Shown here piece after piece: positions 33,801 through 46,234 of a stretch of DNA of 64,000 nt (its first letter is position 1; every line of letters starts with the position of its first letter). The notes under the pieces were generated by a model. The model saw nothing but the letters and a program-made list of their open reading frames with translations. It did no database searches and was not told the DNA's origin. The stretch comes from Takakia lepidozioides (lineage: Eukaryota > Streptophyta > Takakiopsida > Takakiales > Takakiaceae). The stretch spans positions 55,531,053-55,595,052 of the forward strand of contig CM060732.1 of the NCBI GenBank assembly GCA_030704615.1, written 5' to 3'. A program made the position numbers and the translations under genes.

Positions 33801-35873
33801 GCCTCCTGAAACCATATCTATCACTTGAAAAGCAAGCACCCAGAGGAAAGAGGTGAGGAGAGAGTGTTGAAATTTCAGACCCGGGTGGGGGGAGAAGAGG
33901 TTGTGACTGGAATGTAAGGTGGTCCCCAGTCTAAGTTATGTGGCAGTACCAAAAGTCTTGGTCACCTCCCTCCCTCTCTTTCTCCCTTTTGTTCTGCCCA
34001 AACTCCTGAACTAATTGTTCCTATCGAGGTAAATCCCACTGGAGTGAGCCCTTGTTCCGCCCAAACTGGTTGCGGGGTCTATGGCCACAAGGCCACAACA
34101 ACGTCTCATGAATACATTACCTCTGTTTGTGTGTGGCTTTCCTTCCATCTGACAGACCATTCCACCGTGGGGCACCGGGAACAAACATACCTGTAAAGCT
34201 CGAAAGAAGCTCAGTTTGAACTGAAGGCGAACTGGGTCACCAGAACAAGCTCGTGGTCCATAAATATTGAACAAGACTGTACACAGAGTGACAAGATATT
34301 ATCAAGCTATGTACATCATAAGAAGAGCATACTTAGAGGACACAGATTCACGAAGTAAAGTCCCAGTTTTACAAATAAGGAACACTCACCAAAAGATCCA
34401 TGGTCCGTAACCAGGCAGCGACCCTCACTGTCCAAGCACAACAGCTCCTGTCTGGACAGATCCTCCATTGACAGCACCTCCTCGTAGCAACCAACACGCG
34501 CCTTCCCACCCTCGATCTCCCCCGACCGTGAAGCATGCAGGAGACCTGGGACATAATTTTGCTTGTCACAACAGTAACTTCATGCAGATGAGGATATTTC
34601 CCATGCCCTCTACCCTCTGGGCTCCAAGGAACAGACACTGGCACAAGACTAGAGCTGCAATATAAGAATGAGTAATATGGTCAGATGAACGGTGGTGTGC
34701 CCTACTAGGCTTTTCACTACAGCTGATTCCGTACAAAGGGTATGAAATGTTGCATAACGTACACTCTCCATCACCATTCTTTGCCTTTAATACAAAAAGG
34801 CCTCATTGTGGAGCCTGTTTCCTGGTGTCCCAGGCATGCCTCTATTTTCAGTCTGTTTGGCAGCTTGAGGCCATGCTATCTCTTTGCACATTGCCCATCC
34901 GGCATACTTCCCTGAAAATGGTAGAGATCATACCTGTGAAGCCTTCATCTGCAGCAAGAGGCAATGAAGCAGCTGTACTGGATGGCTCCTTTCGAACACA
35001 GCAGAATGTTGCAACTCCTACCAGTAGGAAATTTGGGTTCAAATTGTAAGAAAACTTCAGCCACATACCTATTCTGAGTTTACATCATGGTTTCAAAGAG
35101 AGAGACCAATGCATCATTATTAAATCTGGCTAGTCAGACTTCCAGCTGATGCCAGGTAATTCCATATTGTGGCTCAAGGAGGCCAGTAAAGAGGAAAGAA
35201 TAGCCTAAGAAGTCCCACTCACTTCACCCTCTCTCCAATCACACAAAAAAATATAGCAGAATGCACATTTTTCAAAATTCCTGGTTGAGACACTGGAACT
35301 TACAGAGGACTACATAACCAACAATTCAAAATCAGCAATAAGTGACTTCAGGACATTGGCAGCTTTCCCCTTCTCCTAGTCTCATTAAATTGATCATGTG
35401 CTCATTGAATAAAAGCCGTTCATGTGATTGTAATTCTACTGGAAGAGAGAAATGAAATCTCATAGGCTCACCAGAGTACCCAACACGGCCTTTCTTGACA
35501 GTGCGAGTGCAGGAGAAAAAGGACTCATAACCTTCCACTACTGCTATGTCTGCCGTCAGCTCTTGCCGGGATATCTTTGTCTCCTGCATCCCTCCAGGCC
35601 TAAGTCAGTACATATATAAAGGGGACATTAGGTTCCAAGGTCAACACTGACCTCTTACGACCTCTTACCGACCTCTTTTCCACAGAAAGAGAGAATACCT
35701 TTCTCCATCCATCTTAGCCAGTTGCTAGCAAATCAAAACACGTGCTTATGACAGGGGATGCGAACCTGAAAGCAAATGATGTCCCCATTCAATGAATCGA
35801 GAAAGGCCGCGAGATTGCGTGTTGGAGAGAGGCGGGCCCTCAAGCCATTCACATTGTATGTAACTATCCGCAT
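27857..35873 (-). CDS. APE2: DNA-(apurinic or apyrimidinic site) endonuclease 2
   Basis: This is an ExoIII-family AP endonuclease / 3' phosphodiesterase for nuclear base-excision repair. Eleven exons join in phase to 720 residues: 35873-35766, 35583-35472, 35017-34934, 34545-34390, 34276-34191, 33710-33604, 30833-30753, 30608-30408, 29597-29467, 29209-28191, 27934-27857. It opens [15 protein letters not shown] and continues with ETKISRQEL (metal-binding Glu37), [43 protein letters not shown] and EGSDHAPV (catalytic His). A long basic linker carries a PCNA-binding PIP box, QRNLRSFF. The C-terminus is a GRF zinc finger ([26 protein letters not shown]) split by the last intron. The 2.77-kb intron 6 contains an antisense LINE. 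Exon 10 has a duplicated acceptor. Lengths and motifs fit plant APE2. Confidence 0.93.
29209..29395 (-). repeat. Tandem duplication of the exon 10 splice acceptor of APE2
   Basis: Two copies of AAATTTGTCTTCTGCAG plus the exon start (TCTCATTACTTC / CCTCATTACTTTC) and downstream words GGATGGGA...TTAGCTCA, GAAGCCAGAC lie 163 bp apart; the acceptors end at 29210 and 29373. The gene-proximal copy (exon start 29209) keeps the APE2 frame (SLLQKRS). The upstream copy (start 29372) has an extra T and runs into a stop, so its use would truncate the protein. Confidence 0.8.
30955..33290 (+). mobile_element. Degenerate LINE-A copy with an internal inversion, in APE2 intron 6
   Basis: Plus-strand pieces match the LINE at 8777-10706: [20 protein letters not shown] (30961-31377, extending further 5' than the other copy), [28 protein letters not shown] (to 31840), then PTLEY at about 32065 and later [15 protein letters not shown] (32969-33005). 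Between 31841 and about 32046 the element is inverted: the minus strand there reads [20 protein letters not shown] and [13 protein letters not shown]. Many stops and indels are present. It is antisense to APE2. Confidence 0.85.
33985..34125 (+). mobile_element. LINE-A 3' end fragment in APE2 intron 5
   Basis: TTGTTCTGCCCAAACT, GGTCTATGGCCACAAGG and ACAACGTCTCATGAATAC match the terminal bases of LINE-A. TTCTGCCCAAACT/TTCCGCCCAAACT occurs twice, suggesting two stacked fragments. CT-rich DNA (CTCCCTCCCTCTCTTTCTCCC) lies just upstream. Confidence 0.65.
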
Positions 35874-37559
35874 ATTGCTGCAGCATCTCCAACTCCCTGC
35901 CTCCACAGTCCTTACCTAAGGGCTGCAAGCAACTAGTGAACATCATCAGGCAATCAATCAGCTTCATGAATTCAGTCCAAACTTCCATCACAAATTCCAT
36001 GGGGGAAACTTGTGCGTAAAAATCAAGTGATCAACGCTTGACAGCGAGTGAGAACCTCAGCTAACTCAGTCAAATGCACCTGTTACTAAGAAATACTCAA
36101 GTGCTCCAGCTTCGGCAATGTACTGCAACCGTTTCTGGCCCACGTTTTCTGTCAGAAGCATGCGGAAAATCTCTCATTCCAGTCAAAAGTCAGTTAACTT
36201 CCAAAGTATACGCTCTCTTCAGCCAGAAGTACGTATACACTATGACACTCAGCAAAGACGAGTGCACGCATGCTCACAGGAAAGATACATGAAATGCTCA
36301 CGATACAATAGCTGACAGCAAGCCACATATTCCCATTGCTTGGCTGACTCAAGACTACCTGAGAAGTTAGAGCTGGAGGCCATCGCAGCTGCTTGCCACA
36401 GCTCCGTATGTCCATTCAAAATTCATGGACACATTTTCTGCTAATTCTTGACACGGATTCATGAAAGTTTACTTATTGAAAGTAAAGTTTGTCTACTGAA
36501 CAGCGAGATTGAAATTAGACAAGTTTTCAGATGATCTGTCTGCCTCTGATAAAGGAGAACAAGCTCCCACAACTCCATATGGGGTCCACAATCCGCACAC
36601 CACGACACAATTTCTTCATCTTCTCTACGGCTACAAAGCACACTTCAGCCAAACAAATCAGGGTTGGGGTTTCTGGTTACGCCTAACATAATCACGTCTT
36701 ACAGCTCGGTTAACTCTAACGATTGCATTCCATATCTATCCTTCAGTCAACGAAATAAACCAAAGGAGAAACAGATAAATCTACGGTAACAATGTCGGAT
36801 TTCCGGATAATAACTTTTCGCGAGACCCAGTGGTACATGGAACTGCATCCAACGGTATTATTAGAAAAACTCTACGGTTAAATTATCGGACCGATGGATA
36901 AAAAAAGATGGTTGTGACGTGTTTCACACCTTAAGTACACGTGGACCAACATCCGCAGCTACAATGTAAACTTACCTATAAGCAGGTAGTTTATTGTGTA
37001 CACTCGTTGGGACTGGTATTGCAAAGGTCTATCTGTAAGTAAGGAAGGTGCGTGGTGCTGAGTCTGGCAGGCATGGCGATGAGAGTGTGAGCTCAGTTTG
37101 ATCTTTGAATTTGAATGTTTGCTCACAGATCTGTACAGTGTGCTGCCTTGATCTAAGAGGGATACTGCAATTGGAGAATTGTCTTTGTATCGTAATTGAT
37201 CTCCGCCCGCAGGCCGACTTTCAATCCGTTCCATGCATCTCTCTATCTTCGTAAATCCACACTGTTTAGTTGAGACTGGGGGTCACATGCCCTCGTAGAC
37301 GTAAGACTTTTCTTTGTTTCTTTCTCTGTATCATTCTCCCACACACAATTGACATTCACGTAGCTTCTCTTTTGTTTCCTATTCCTCTTTTGTATTACAT
37401 ATCAGATAGTTATATATCTTGGTCTGTACAGGAACGTAGAGCTAGTTGAAAATTCCATATCAAGTACGTATTACAAAGGGTGCATAGCCGTGCTCATCAA
37501 AGTCTAGAGAAAGGCACAATAGTGCGTGAGGCTCTGTGTGAAGTTTTTGTGTAAAGGCG
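35874..37559. promoter_or_regulatory. Divergent intergenic region between APE2 and the PTC52-like gene
   Basis: The two genes start 1.69 kb apart in opposite directions, so both promoters must lie here. I see no long ORF or repeat. A pyrimidine-rich stretch (TTTTCTTTGTTTCTTTCTCTG) at 37310-37330 may mark the PTC52-side leader. No specific transcription-factor site is claimed. Confidence 0.6.
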
Positions 37560-40500
37560 ATGGCGTGTTGTGCGTCGCTGTTGCTGCAACCATTCAAGGA
37601 GTTCACTGGCAGCTTATCCCCTTCTTCGCAAATCGCCCAGTTGAGTTCCAGAAGCGTACAAATGAATAATGGCGGTGGGAGCGTAGTAATTCGGGGCCTT
37701 TCAGCTTCTCATCTCATGAACTCAAAGGAAGGTTGCCGCATAGAAGATGGAGGATTGTTGAGGTTGAAACAAACAACAAGTACGAAAAGTAGGTTCTTCG
37801 GGGAATCTGCATCTACCACAAGTAATTCGCTGCTTTTGTCACCCTCAATCTCTGTTGCAAGGCCTGCATTACACGTCTCCAGAAGCCGCTTTAGGCGCCA
37901 AGCAATAGCTGACCGAGGCACTAAGACTGTCACCGGAGCGGAGGAGGCAGGTGGTAGCAGGAAAGAAGACTTGTTGATAGAGGACGTTGGGAAATTGAAG
38001 GACAAAGTGGAGTATGACTGGGAAAAGGAATGGTATCCGATGTATTTGAGCGACGAAATGCCTCAGGATTCCCCTTTGGGCCTAACCGTTTTTGATCGGT
38101 CTGTTGTTCTTTATTATGATGGAAAGGGTGTGCTTAATTGCCTTGAAGACCGCTGCCCACACAGGTGCTGTCTAAGTTTCCCATGTCTTTGGAACCTGGC
38201 TTCTTCCTTCTCTATGAACTACATCTGGTGTCTCATGGATCTGCAAGAGTCAATCTCAATGATCTTCTTTCTGTCTGTATTGCTGATTAGGCGGCTTGTG
38301 GTTTGTTCACAGTATTTCCTGTGTACAAGCTAACAAAGTGGAGCAGGGCTTTGGACTAACAGGTCAGCCAAACTATCAGAAGGGCAGGTGACTGATGGCA
38401 GGCTGGAGTGTTTGTACCATGGTTGGCAATTTGAAGGCGATGGTGTTTGTGCCAAAATCCCTCAGGTCCGTAATCCCTCTTGTTATTGGACAATTATATG
38501 TCCATCATGCTGGGATCTGTTACATGTATAAGAGTTTTGCATAGCTGGGGCCTTGAGAAGGCATTATGATTATTTTCTGGACTGGAGAGTTGCTGAGATC
38601 TCCTACCATCTCTCTGCTAGCACGGGTGGATGCATTTGAAACAAGAAGAACAATGACTTTTTTGGAGCCAGCATTACCCCAGTGCCCCCTCAACCGCTAT
38701 CCTTACTGCCTTAGGAGGTTCACTTCATAATACCTACACACTATGCGCAACAGCCCTGGCCATTTTGTTGTTCAGTTATTCCCTAGAGGCTTTGAAACCC
38801 ACAACTGGCCTCATCTTAGCCCACAAATTAGCATTTTTTCCTACATAGTGTTCATTGGTGATGAAACAGGGACCAGCTTCAGTGTGGTCACAGTGCCCTA
38901 ACTACTGAGGAGGGTGGGGAGAAAATACTTAGGGGAGGGACCAGAGACAATTCTGTGGAGTTCATGCATATGATTGCTGAAGATCACTTGACAAACTTTA
39001 CAGACGAGTATGTGAATACATGTGGCATTGTTGAAATTGTGTGGTTCTTCAAATGCAGCTGCCATCAGGAGCTAAGATCCCGAAGGCCGCATGCGCACGC
39101 TCATATGCAGTGCAGGAATCACAGGGTGTGATATGGGTGTGGTTGGCTGACAAAGCAACAGCTGACCCAAAAAAACTCCCCTGGTTTGAGCACTATGCCA
39201 GAGAGGGCTTCCAGCATATTTCCACGATCCATGAGCTGCCCTACGACTATTCCATCCTTCTGGAGAATCTCATGGACCCAGCACATATCCCCATCTCACA
39301 TGACCGCACTGATTTGTCTGCCAAGCGTGAAAATGCACAAGCCCTGGTATGGAGGCATTATCCAGTTCCACCATTACAGTGTCAGCAGGATCCCATGATA
39401 AATTCTCGCTGCACTGTGTTCTGGTATTGCTGGAGGGGATGCAACTGCATTGTTCCATCTGTTTAAGCATATTATAAGAGGAGGGTGGCTAGCTACTTGC
39501 CGATTTATTGACCATTTGGCATCTGCCGAAAGGATCTTTCCTTCCTTGCCCAGGACAAAACCTTCACCGTATATATCACTTCAATAGAGGATTGTTATAT
39601 CACCATTTTGTATTCAATTAGTCAGGTGGTCAACAATGACACCCGCCTTGCAAGGCATGAATGGTGAAGACCTCCTGCCCATGAGTAAGGTTTGAATCCC
39701 AGGCAGTAGTAAAATTGCTTTATCTCATCTTTTTTGTTGTCGTCACATTATTATTATCAGTGATCTCCACCATCATCTTTAGCTTCATCATTGTTAAGAG
39801 GGCTTTGGCTTTATATATTCTGAATTCACTTTGGTGTACCTAATCGACCCAGCCCATTGCATGCTTGGTATTTGATTGACAGGTCTTTGACGTCACAGAG
39901 CGCACATCCCGTGGATTTGCAGGGAAATGGGGGGAGATTAGCAGCCCGGTCCTTTCCAATACAACCCGATTTGAGGCCCCTTGCTGCCTGCGGAATGACA
40001 AAGAATTTGTTAATAAGGAAGGGAAAACAGAGTACTTTAGTGCCCTTTTCCTCTGCCGACCAGCTGGGCAAGGAAAATCCATGCTAATTGTGCGCTTTGG
40101 GGGTACCAATTTTGGTTCACGGCTCAAATGGATCCCACCCTGGATCATCCACAAGACCAGCAACACTGTTTTTGAGCAAGATATGGGGTTTCTGGCATCT
40201 CAAAATGAAACATTGATGCGAAAGGGAGTTGCCACCAAGGACCTTTACCTCAATCTCAAGTCATCAGATACCTGGGTTACAGAATACAGAAAATGGCTTG
40301 ACCTTACAGGTCACGGCATGCCATACTACTTTGGCCACCGTACATTTTCCCTGCCGACAACAGCTGCAATTTTCGAATCTGCACCAGCAGGACCAGTCGC
40401 GGCAATAGCGTCCTCCTACCCCTCAAAGGGTTCCTTTGGGTTGATGTTTTCCAGGGACCCAACCAATCGCTACTTTCGGCATGTCGTTCACTGCAAATCC

Positions 40501-41006
40501 TGCCTGGGAACCCTCAACAGCTTCAAAAAGTTCCAGAAGGTAAGGCTCTTCCCCATTGGCTTCGTATAGAACTAGTGCTTGTCCTCTGTATGTGTACAAT
40601 AAAGCACTGTAGATTCACTCTGACTCTCTCTTAGGGGCATCTGTGAACATACTAACTCTGAGACCTTCCTGCTGGTCCGTTGTGGAATGTATCTATTTGC
40701 ATAACTACTCAAAGATTTACTTCAGTACAAATGAGGACAGAACAGGTACCGACTTTGATTCCCTTGATTGCTTTCGACTAATCTAATAACTCCAAGTTAC
40801 TGATGTTTGTTGAGACTCTATCGATTGGGGTATAGGTCTCACTGGTCGTTGGAGCCCTCGCCACAGGTGTAGCTATTACACTTTCTACCAGCATGTGGAG
40901 GTTAGCCTTTGTCGTACTGACGCTGCTCATGTTTGCTAGTGCCTATGGCTTCCAACAAGGAATCGGTTCTCTTACCCAGAATTTTGTGAGAGCCCATCGC
41001 AAGTGA
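37560..41006 (+). CDS. Rieske-type oxygenase, PTC52/TIC55/PAO family (chloroplast)
   Basis: Closest in wording to PTC52 (protochlorophyllide-dependent translocon component 52), an inner-envelope Rieske monooxygenase. Five exons, 37560-38164, 38363-38465, 39059-39346, 39883-40539 and 40836-41006, join to 607 residues. Residues 1 to about 125 are Ser/Arg-rich, like a transit peptide. The Rieske [2Fe-2S] site is C199-P-H201 and C218-L-Y-H221. The mononuclear iron motif is N306-LMD309-PAH312-IPISH317. The C-terminal redox CxxC is C536-KS-C539, typical of the PAO/TIC55/PTC52 group. Exon 5 encodes two hydrophobic membrane segments. KSMLIVRFG and SSDTWVTEYRKW match the family. It is longer than angiosperm homologues (about 540 residues), mainly at the N-terminus. 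Introns are GT-AG and in phase. Confidence 0.93.
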
Positions 41007-44000
41007 GGCATATTTCTTTGTATAGAAAGAATTTATGAGGATGCCAGAGAGCCTACAAAACTTGGAATGGAGTGTTTGTATTCGGATTTTGGACGTACAG
41101 CATTGGCTATTGATAACCTCCTAAAGCCAGCTGAATGTCATCTGTTTTGAGGAATTCTAAGATTTGTCTTGTCAAATGCACATCCAATACTGTACATTGC
41201 TTTGTTAATCTCTATTGCTGGCACAATTTGTGTACTAGCTCTGTTAACCTGAACCCAACCTGAACCCAAAAGCCTTGCTGGGGTCTGTTAGTGAAATTCG
41301 ATATCATTCAAATCCAGCCCGGAGCTGGCACTGACCGTGTTTATTTCTGAGCTTTAGGGTGGGCGGGATTGCAAAAAGACGAAAAAAAGCTTATTAGAGA
41401 CAAGTAGGGGCATACAGGCAAAATTCATGTTTATCTTTCGCCGGTATTCTCATGGGCACCACAAGTGTCCTCCATGCCAAGGGTCTAAGATCAGAGGTAA
41501 AGTACTCCGGGCAGGATCTTCACCAGGTGTTTTAAAAATATGCCTGAGTTTGGGCTCTGGCGAGGGCAAAAGCTGAAATATGACATTCTATTGTATTTCT
41601 TGCAGGGCAGAAACATGAAGTGGGGTTTTCCGGACAGGAAGATACTCAATTTCAGCCAGATTTTAACGACAAGGCATGTTATACCCGCAGTAATGATTAT
41701 GGGTATCAATATATGTACCTGCCGAACATAATTTTTCCGTATAACCGTCTTATTACCTTCAATCTGCAGACATTTGATTTCTAAAAAACATTGCGACAAC
41801 CGCCACTCAGTGTGCCCAATGTCAATCTTGTTAACCTTGGTGCACATGGTATTATCTTCTGGGATGGATGAGCCTAGCTTGATGGGAGGTTATTTTGATA
41901 GAGGTCAATTTTTCCTTTCACTGTACATAATTGAGGGGCCTGCTTTAGGAGCAGACAGAGTGCAGGTGTTCCCCTTTCTACAAAATGATAATAATGAAAA
42001 AAAATTATCGTATCTTATTGAAAAGCATTACTGAGTGGCAGCAGAGATATGCTCACCTTGATTGATACTACCATTGCAAAAAAGTGATGCCACCCAAGAA
42101 GGTTGAAGATGATAAAGGAGTTTGTTGAAGCTTGCCGATTGTGCAGCCAGGTCTCCACTGGAGAAGATGGTTCTAAATTCTAATAAGGTTTTGGAGAAGG
42201 GACGATGGCCAGCCTATATTGAAAGATGATTTCTGACAGTTTGTTACCAGTTGTGGATGATCAATCTCCAACCCGTTGTCCGTTTGCTGTGTACAGTACG
42301 TGGGGGTCTGTGAGCAAGTCTCGTGTCTCCACCGACCCGCCATGGAGCCTAGGATGTAAGGAGTTTTTGCTCTGAATGGGACAGATGACGAACTGTTATT
42401 GCTCAAATTCTAACTATACTTTATAAGAATCTTATTTCCTTTGCGCTTGCCTCAATTCCACCGTATGAGCACACTCGAGGCATACTCACTACAACTGGTC
42501 AAGATATCCACTTGAGCCAATTCCAGGGCATCTGAACCTCTGCATCTGGAGGCTCACAAAAATGCAGTCACCCGCGCGCAAGATTTTGTCATTCATGGGT
42601 GCACCACTCCTTCCCCTTTGAACACAAGCGATGACAGCTTTTAGAACTCATGAATATAACCGAAGTAAACTTGCACTAGGCTTGATGTACACTTGTATAC
42701 ACATACCAGTGAATCTTCATGGAGTACTAATCACTGTCCAGAACCTCTATTGAGACACTTCTGTAAAACCAAGTGTCGGAAGACCTGATGGAGTAATTTA
42801 AGTTTCGTTCAATCATTTTATACAGTCGTCTGAGCACTATTGTCACTTTCGAACGTTGATACCTGTGTCATAAGCAGAAGTCTCCAATGCAAAGAGTTTA
42901 CATGCCATGCTTTTTGTTGACTGGACTGAATGATGTGAGCAGATAAGACGCTTGGACAGACTCATCTGGATCTACCTAGCAGCGATCAAAGTTGCGGCTG
43001 TCTGCCCGCAGTTGCTCTGCAGAGGAAAACCCAGTGGCTGGAGAGAGAGAAAGCTCGTTCGAACGAAGTCAACAAGAGAAACTTCATAGCTCGAACTTTA
43101 GACATCTGACTTGTAAACGGTCCACATATATCAAATTAGAGATCGTGTCCCAGAAACTCTGAGGAGGGGAGGGAGCAATTTATGAGTCCGGCAACGCCCT
43201 CGCCCCAGCTTGATCACTCCAACCCAAGGCTTCACCAAGTCTGAACAGTTATCCAGTTTCGCAGTTGGGTCCAGGTCCATATATATAATGTTGCCCCAGG
43301 ATCTTTTCCTTCAAGACGAAAAAGAAAGTCCTGTACACGTATAGTACCATTCATCTGAACGCACTAAAAGAAAGGGAAGAAGGAAAACTGTCCTAGGTGG
43401 TGACTAGTGACAAGACTGGCCCCAAGCAGCAGCTTAGCTGCCCCAGGGTTTACTCTTTGTTTTGTTTTTGGTAATGGAATTTCCGTGGTGAAAACCCTCT
43501 CACTACAAGACAAGGAGGGATCTGGCATGCATAAAGCTTACATCGCATTCTGCAACAAAGTCCAGCGTTTGGGATGTTCACGGCACACTACAGGTCACTT
43601 GACTTTTCGTAAAGGACTCCCGACGCATGCTTTGATACCTGCCAGCCCCTCTTGGCAACTACCCAAAAAATTTCCAAGTTTGCCGGGACAACAGGACAAC
43701 GTCCGTCCAGAAGATGACAAAAGTCTTTCATATAAAATTTAAGTTGGTTGAGCGATGGTGAGCGACTTGGTTTCGCACAGCGCCTCGGTGGACTTGCGGT
43801 GAAAATGGTTTCTCATCAGCAGCCTGTCTGTTTCTTATCCGAAGTTGCTAAGGCTGGTACGCTCTTCCCACTGTAGAGTCTGTACAGCACGACAAGACAA
43901 TCAACCCACACTCTGGCGCTAATGTCTATGAATCAGAAATTATTACAGCAGGTGGATGAAGTAGGTAGCCTGCCTTTCATATTTTCATCCCTGTGGATGT

Positions 44001-44281
44001 TTGTTTGCTGAGAAATATACCCTCGTCCCCGAGGGTATGGTCTGTTTTGGAGTGGGCCCACCAAAAACAGCCTCCTCCATCAATATATGAAGCAAGATGT
44101 TTGCTTTGTTGGCTGTCTTGTAGAGAGAGACTTTGCAACATGTTCAAGTCAAGGGAGCAAATGTGGTCAAAGGACCTTACACCATGTCAAGGCTCCATTG
44201 GTGTGTTGTGCTTGGTGTGTTGTGCTGAGTCATGCTCCCTAATCTTACCTTCCTCTTATGTTTTGCCAAAAAGAGCCCATT
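41007..44281. other. Gene-free region
   Basis: I see only short open frames (for example 41491-41847 minus and 43407-43742 plus) with no recognisable domain and no coherent splice structure. The first few hundred bases are probably the PTC52-like 3' UTR. Confidence 0.5.
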
Positions 44282-44445
44282 GCCTTTTAGGCTTGTTTTG
44301 TTTTGTTTTGTCACTTTAATGAGATGTCCCAAACCAAGAGGACCCAGCCATGGTGCTTGGTCTCATTGGAGAGCCCTCGATGAGGATGAGGAGGGGTGCA
44401 TAGGCTTGGTCTCACAATTTTTGGACCTGCAGTGTGGGAGATGCT
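44282..44445 (+). repeat. Dispersed repeat R1, copy 2
   Basis: This starts with (TTTTG)n, then GAGATGTCCCAAACC, GGACCCAGCCATGGTGCTTGG and GGGTGCATAGGCTTGGTCTCA. The same word order is found in reverse complement at 24640-24790. Confidence 0.6.
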
Positions 44446-44804
44446 GAATTTTAAGTACTTTTGGTCGCTGGAAATTCACAGAAAATAGCAAAGTGGACTT
44501 TTTTGGGACAATGATTGGAGCCTCGACCGGAGAGATATCTAGGAAAAGGTCTCCAATTCAAATTTGGTCGGCGGTTATGTGTAGACTTAAATGACTTAGA
44601 TAACATTGGACACTTGGGCCAATGGCAGAGGGCGATATATCAATATGATTGGATATATTACTACTCAATAAATTCATGGAAAGAAATAAATGGGGCCTTT
44701 ATATGGGAATAAATTGAAAATAAATGAACTGGGCCTTCACATGGGCACGTACTTGGATACATAAGAGACGCGCTGAGATACATAAAAGATCTTATACTTG
44801 GCTT

Positions 44805-44890
44805 AGATGACGCTGGATACTTGGGCCAGTCGTCCCTCGCCACGCACACCCACATGGGAGAGGTCAAGGGTTCAAAACCACCTTCCACTC
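44805..44890 (+). repeat. tRNA-like (possible SINE head) sequence
   Basis: CTTGGGCCAGTCGTCCC resembles an A box, and AAGGGTTCAAAACCACC a B box. An imperfect copy of its first part (ACTTAGATAACATTGGACACTTGGGCCA) lies at about 44592-44622. No acceptor stem closes, so it is not a functional tRNA. Confidence 0.4.
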
Positions 44891-44968
44891 CCTTTTATTT
44901 GTTTCGTTTTTCTTGACCCATGCCGCCGCCACGTGGCCAGGCGCCGCTTCATGATTTATAAAAACAAA

Positions 44969-45762
44969 ACGACCGCCAAACGGCGGGTCCCTGGATTTCC
45001 AAAAAAAAAAAAAAAATCTGACGATCGTTATATTTATAAAAACAAAAGGAGCGACCACCACATGGCACTCCCGCATTTTTAAAATATATATTAAATAAGC
45101 GACCGCCGTTTGGTGGTCGCTTAATTCAAAGATTCCAAAAAAAAAAAAAAAACGACCGCCACCAAATGGCGTTCGCTATAGTTTTATTAAAAAGAAAAAC
45201 AACCGCCACATGGTGGTGGCTGCATTTTTAAGAATATATTAAATAAGCAACCGCCGTTTGGCGGTCGCTTAATTCAAAATTCAAAATTTAAAAAAAACGA
45301 CCGGTGCCAAATGGCGGTCGCTGCATTTTTTTTAAATATATTAAATAAGCGACCGCCAAACGGCGGTCGCTTTATTTAAGAATCAAAATCAAAATAAGCG
45401 ATTGCCGCCAAATGGCGGTCACTATATTTTTTATTAACAAAAAATATTTTTATTAATAAATTTTAGTTTTTAAAATTTTATTAAAGAAGCGGTCGCTTTA
45501 TTTTAAGAATAAAAATAAAAATAAGCGACTGCATTTTTACAAAATATATTAAAGATATAATAATAATAATATAATAAACTGCGAGCGACCGCCAATCTAG
45601 GCGGTCGCTTAATTTAAAACATAATAAATTTCAAGTGACCGCCAATATAGACGTTCGCTTATTTTAAAATATAATAAAATACAAGCAACCGCCAATATGG
45701 GCGGTTGCTTCATTTATAAATTAATAAATAACTGGCGACCGCCAATATAGGCGGACGTATTT
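44969..45762. repeat. Array of about 13 short GC-rich hairpins in AT-rich DNA
   Basis: Each unit is a palindrome of the type AAGCGACCGCC-(4-7)-GGCGGTCGCTT separated by 20-50 bases of A/T. Clear units: 44971-44989, 45097-45122, 45151-45177, 45201-45222, 45245-45270, 45298-45323, 45347-45372, 45395-45422, 45584-45610, 45633-45660, 45683-45710, 45734-45759, plus half-sites at 45485-45500 and 45522-45531. Loops fall into three sets: CGTTTG/CAAACG, CAAATG and CAATATAG/CAATCTAG. Some stem changes are paired (45683-45710 has CAACCGCC with GGCGGTTG). Function unknown. Confidence 0.9.
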
Positions 45763-46149
45763 TTTAAAAATAATTAATAAATATTAATAATTGGCCACTT
45801 CTGTTTTACACTGTGGCTGCCATGTCATTAAAAAATGTAGAAGTAATCTATAAAAATCAAATGTAGAAAATATTACATGGATAAACATCCGGATTGGTCA
45901 GTGCCACGTCACGTCAGGAATGATAACTAGGAATTTATTTTTATTTCTATTTTTCATGACTAATTCATGGCAAAAAGATGTTGGTTCTAGCTGTGTTTTG
46001 TATGTCGGCAATGCTCAACGGAGCTCAAGCACAAGGTGACCCGCATGAAGTGAGTAAGCGTCTCCAATAGTTGGAAATTGTTACGTCTTTACCAATCAAG
46101 GGCAGTACATGAACACAAGATATATATTGCAGATATTCCTATATAGTTG

Positions 46150-46234
46150 TGTCCATACGGCACCAACTCCCCGTCGACTAAATAATAGTTGAGATATACA
46201 TTTAGGCAACGTCGACGGGGTGTTGATGCCATAT
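46150..46234. repeat. Long imperfect inverted repeat (MITE or hairpin-RNA-like)
   Basis: The left arm TCCATACGGCACC-AACTCCCCGTCGAC and the right arm GTCGACGGGGTGTTGATGCCATATA pair over about 25 bases with about four mismatches, around a loop of about 32 bases. No target-site duplication or terminal motif was identified. Confidence 0.75.

Noticed and set aside
39625-39715. Third tRNA-derived SINE in PTC52-like intron 3
   Set aside because: A B-box-like GGTTTGAATCCC is present, but the A box is not convincing and no body similarity to the other SINEs is visible.
41491-41847. 118-residue minus-strand ORF
   Set aside because: It has unbiased composition, no domain, lies in AT-rich intergenic DNA and overlaps an unrelated plus-strand ORF.
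44661-44888. Protein with the start MEGGFEPLTSP
   Set aside because: This phrase is the usual translation of a reversed tRNA-like B box; it is a SINE-type artefact.
44969-45762. CRISPR-like array
   Set aside because: The repeats are palindromic with variable A/T spacers of unequal length, in plant nuclear DNA with no cas genes.
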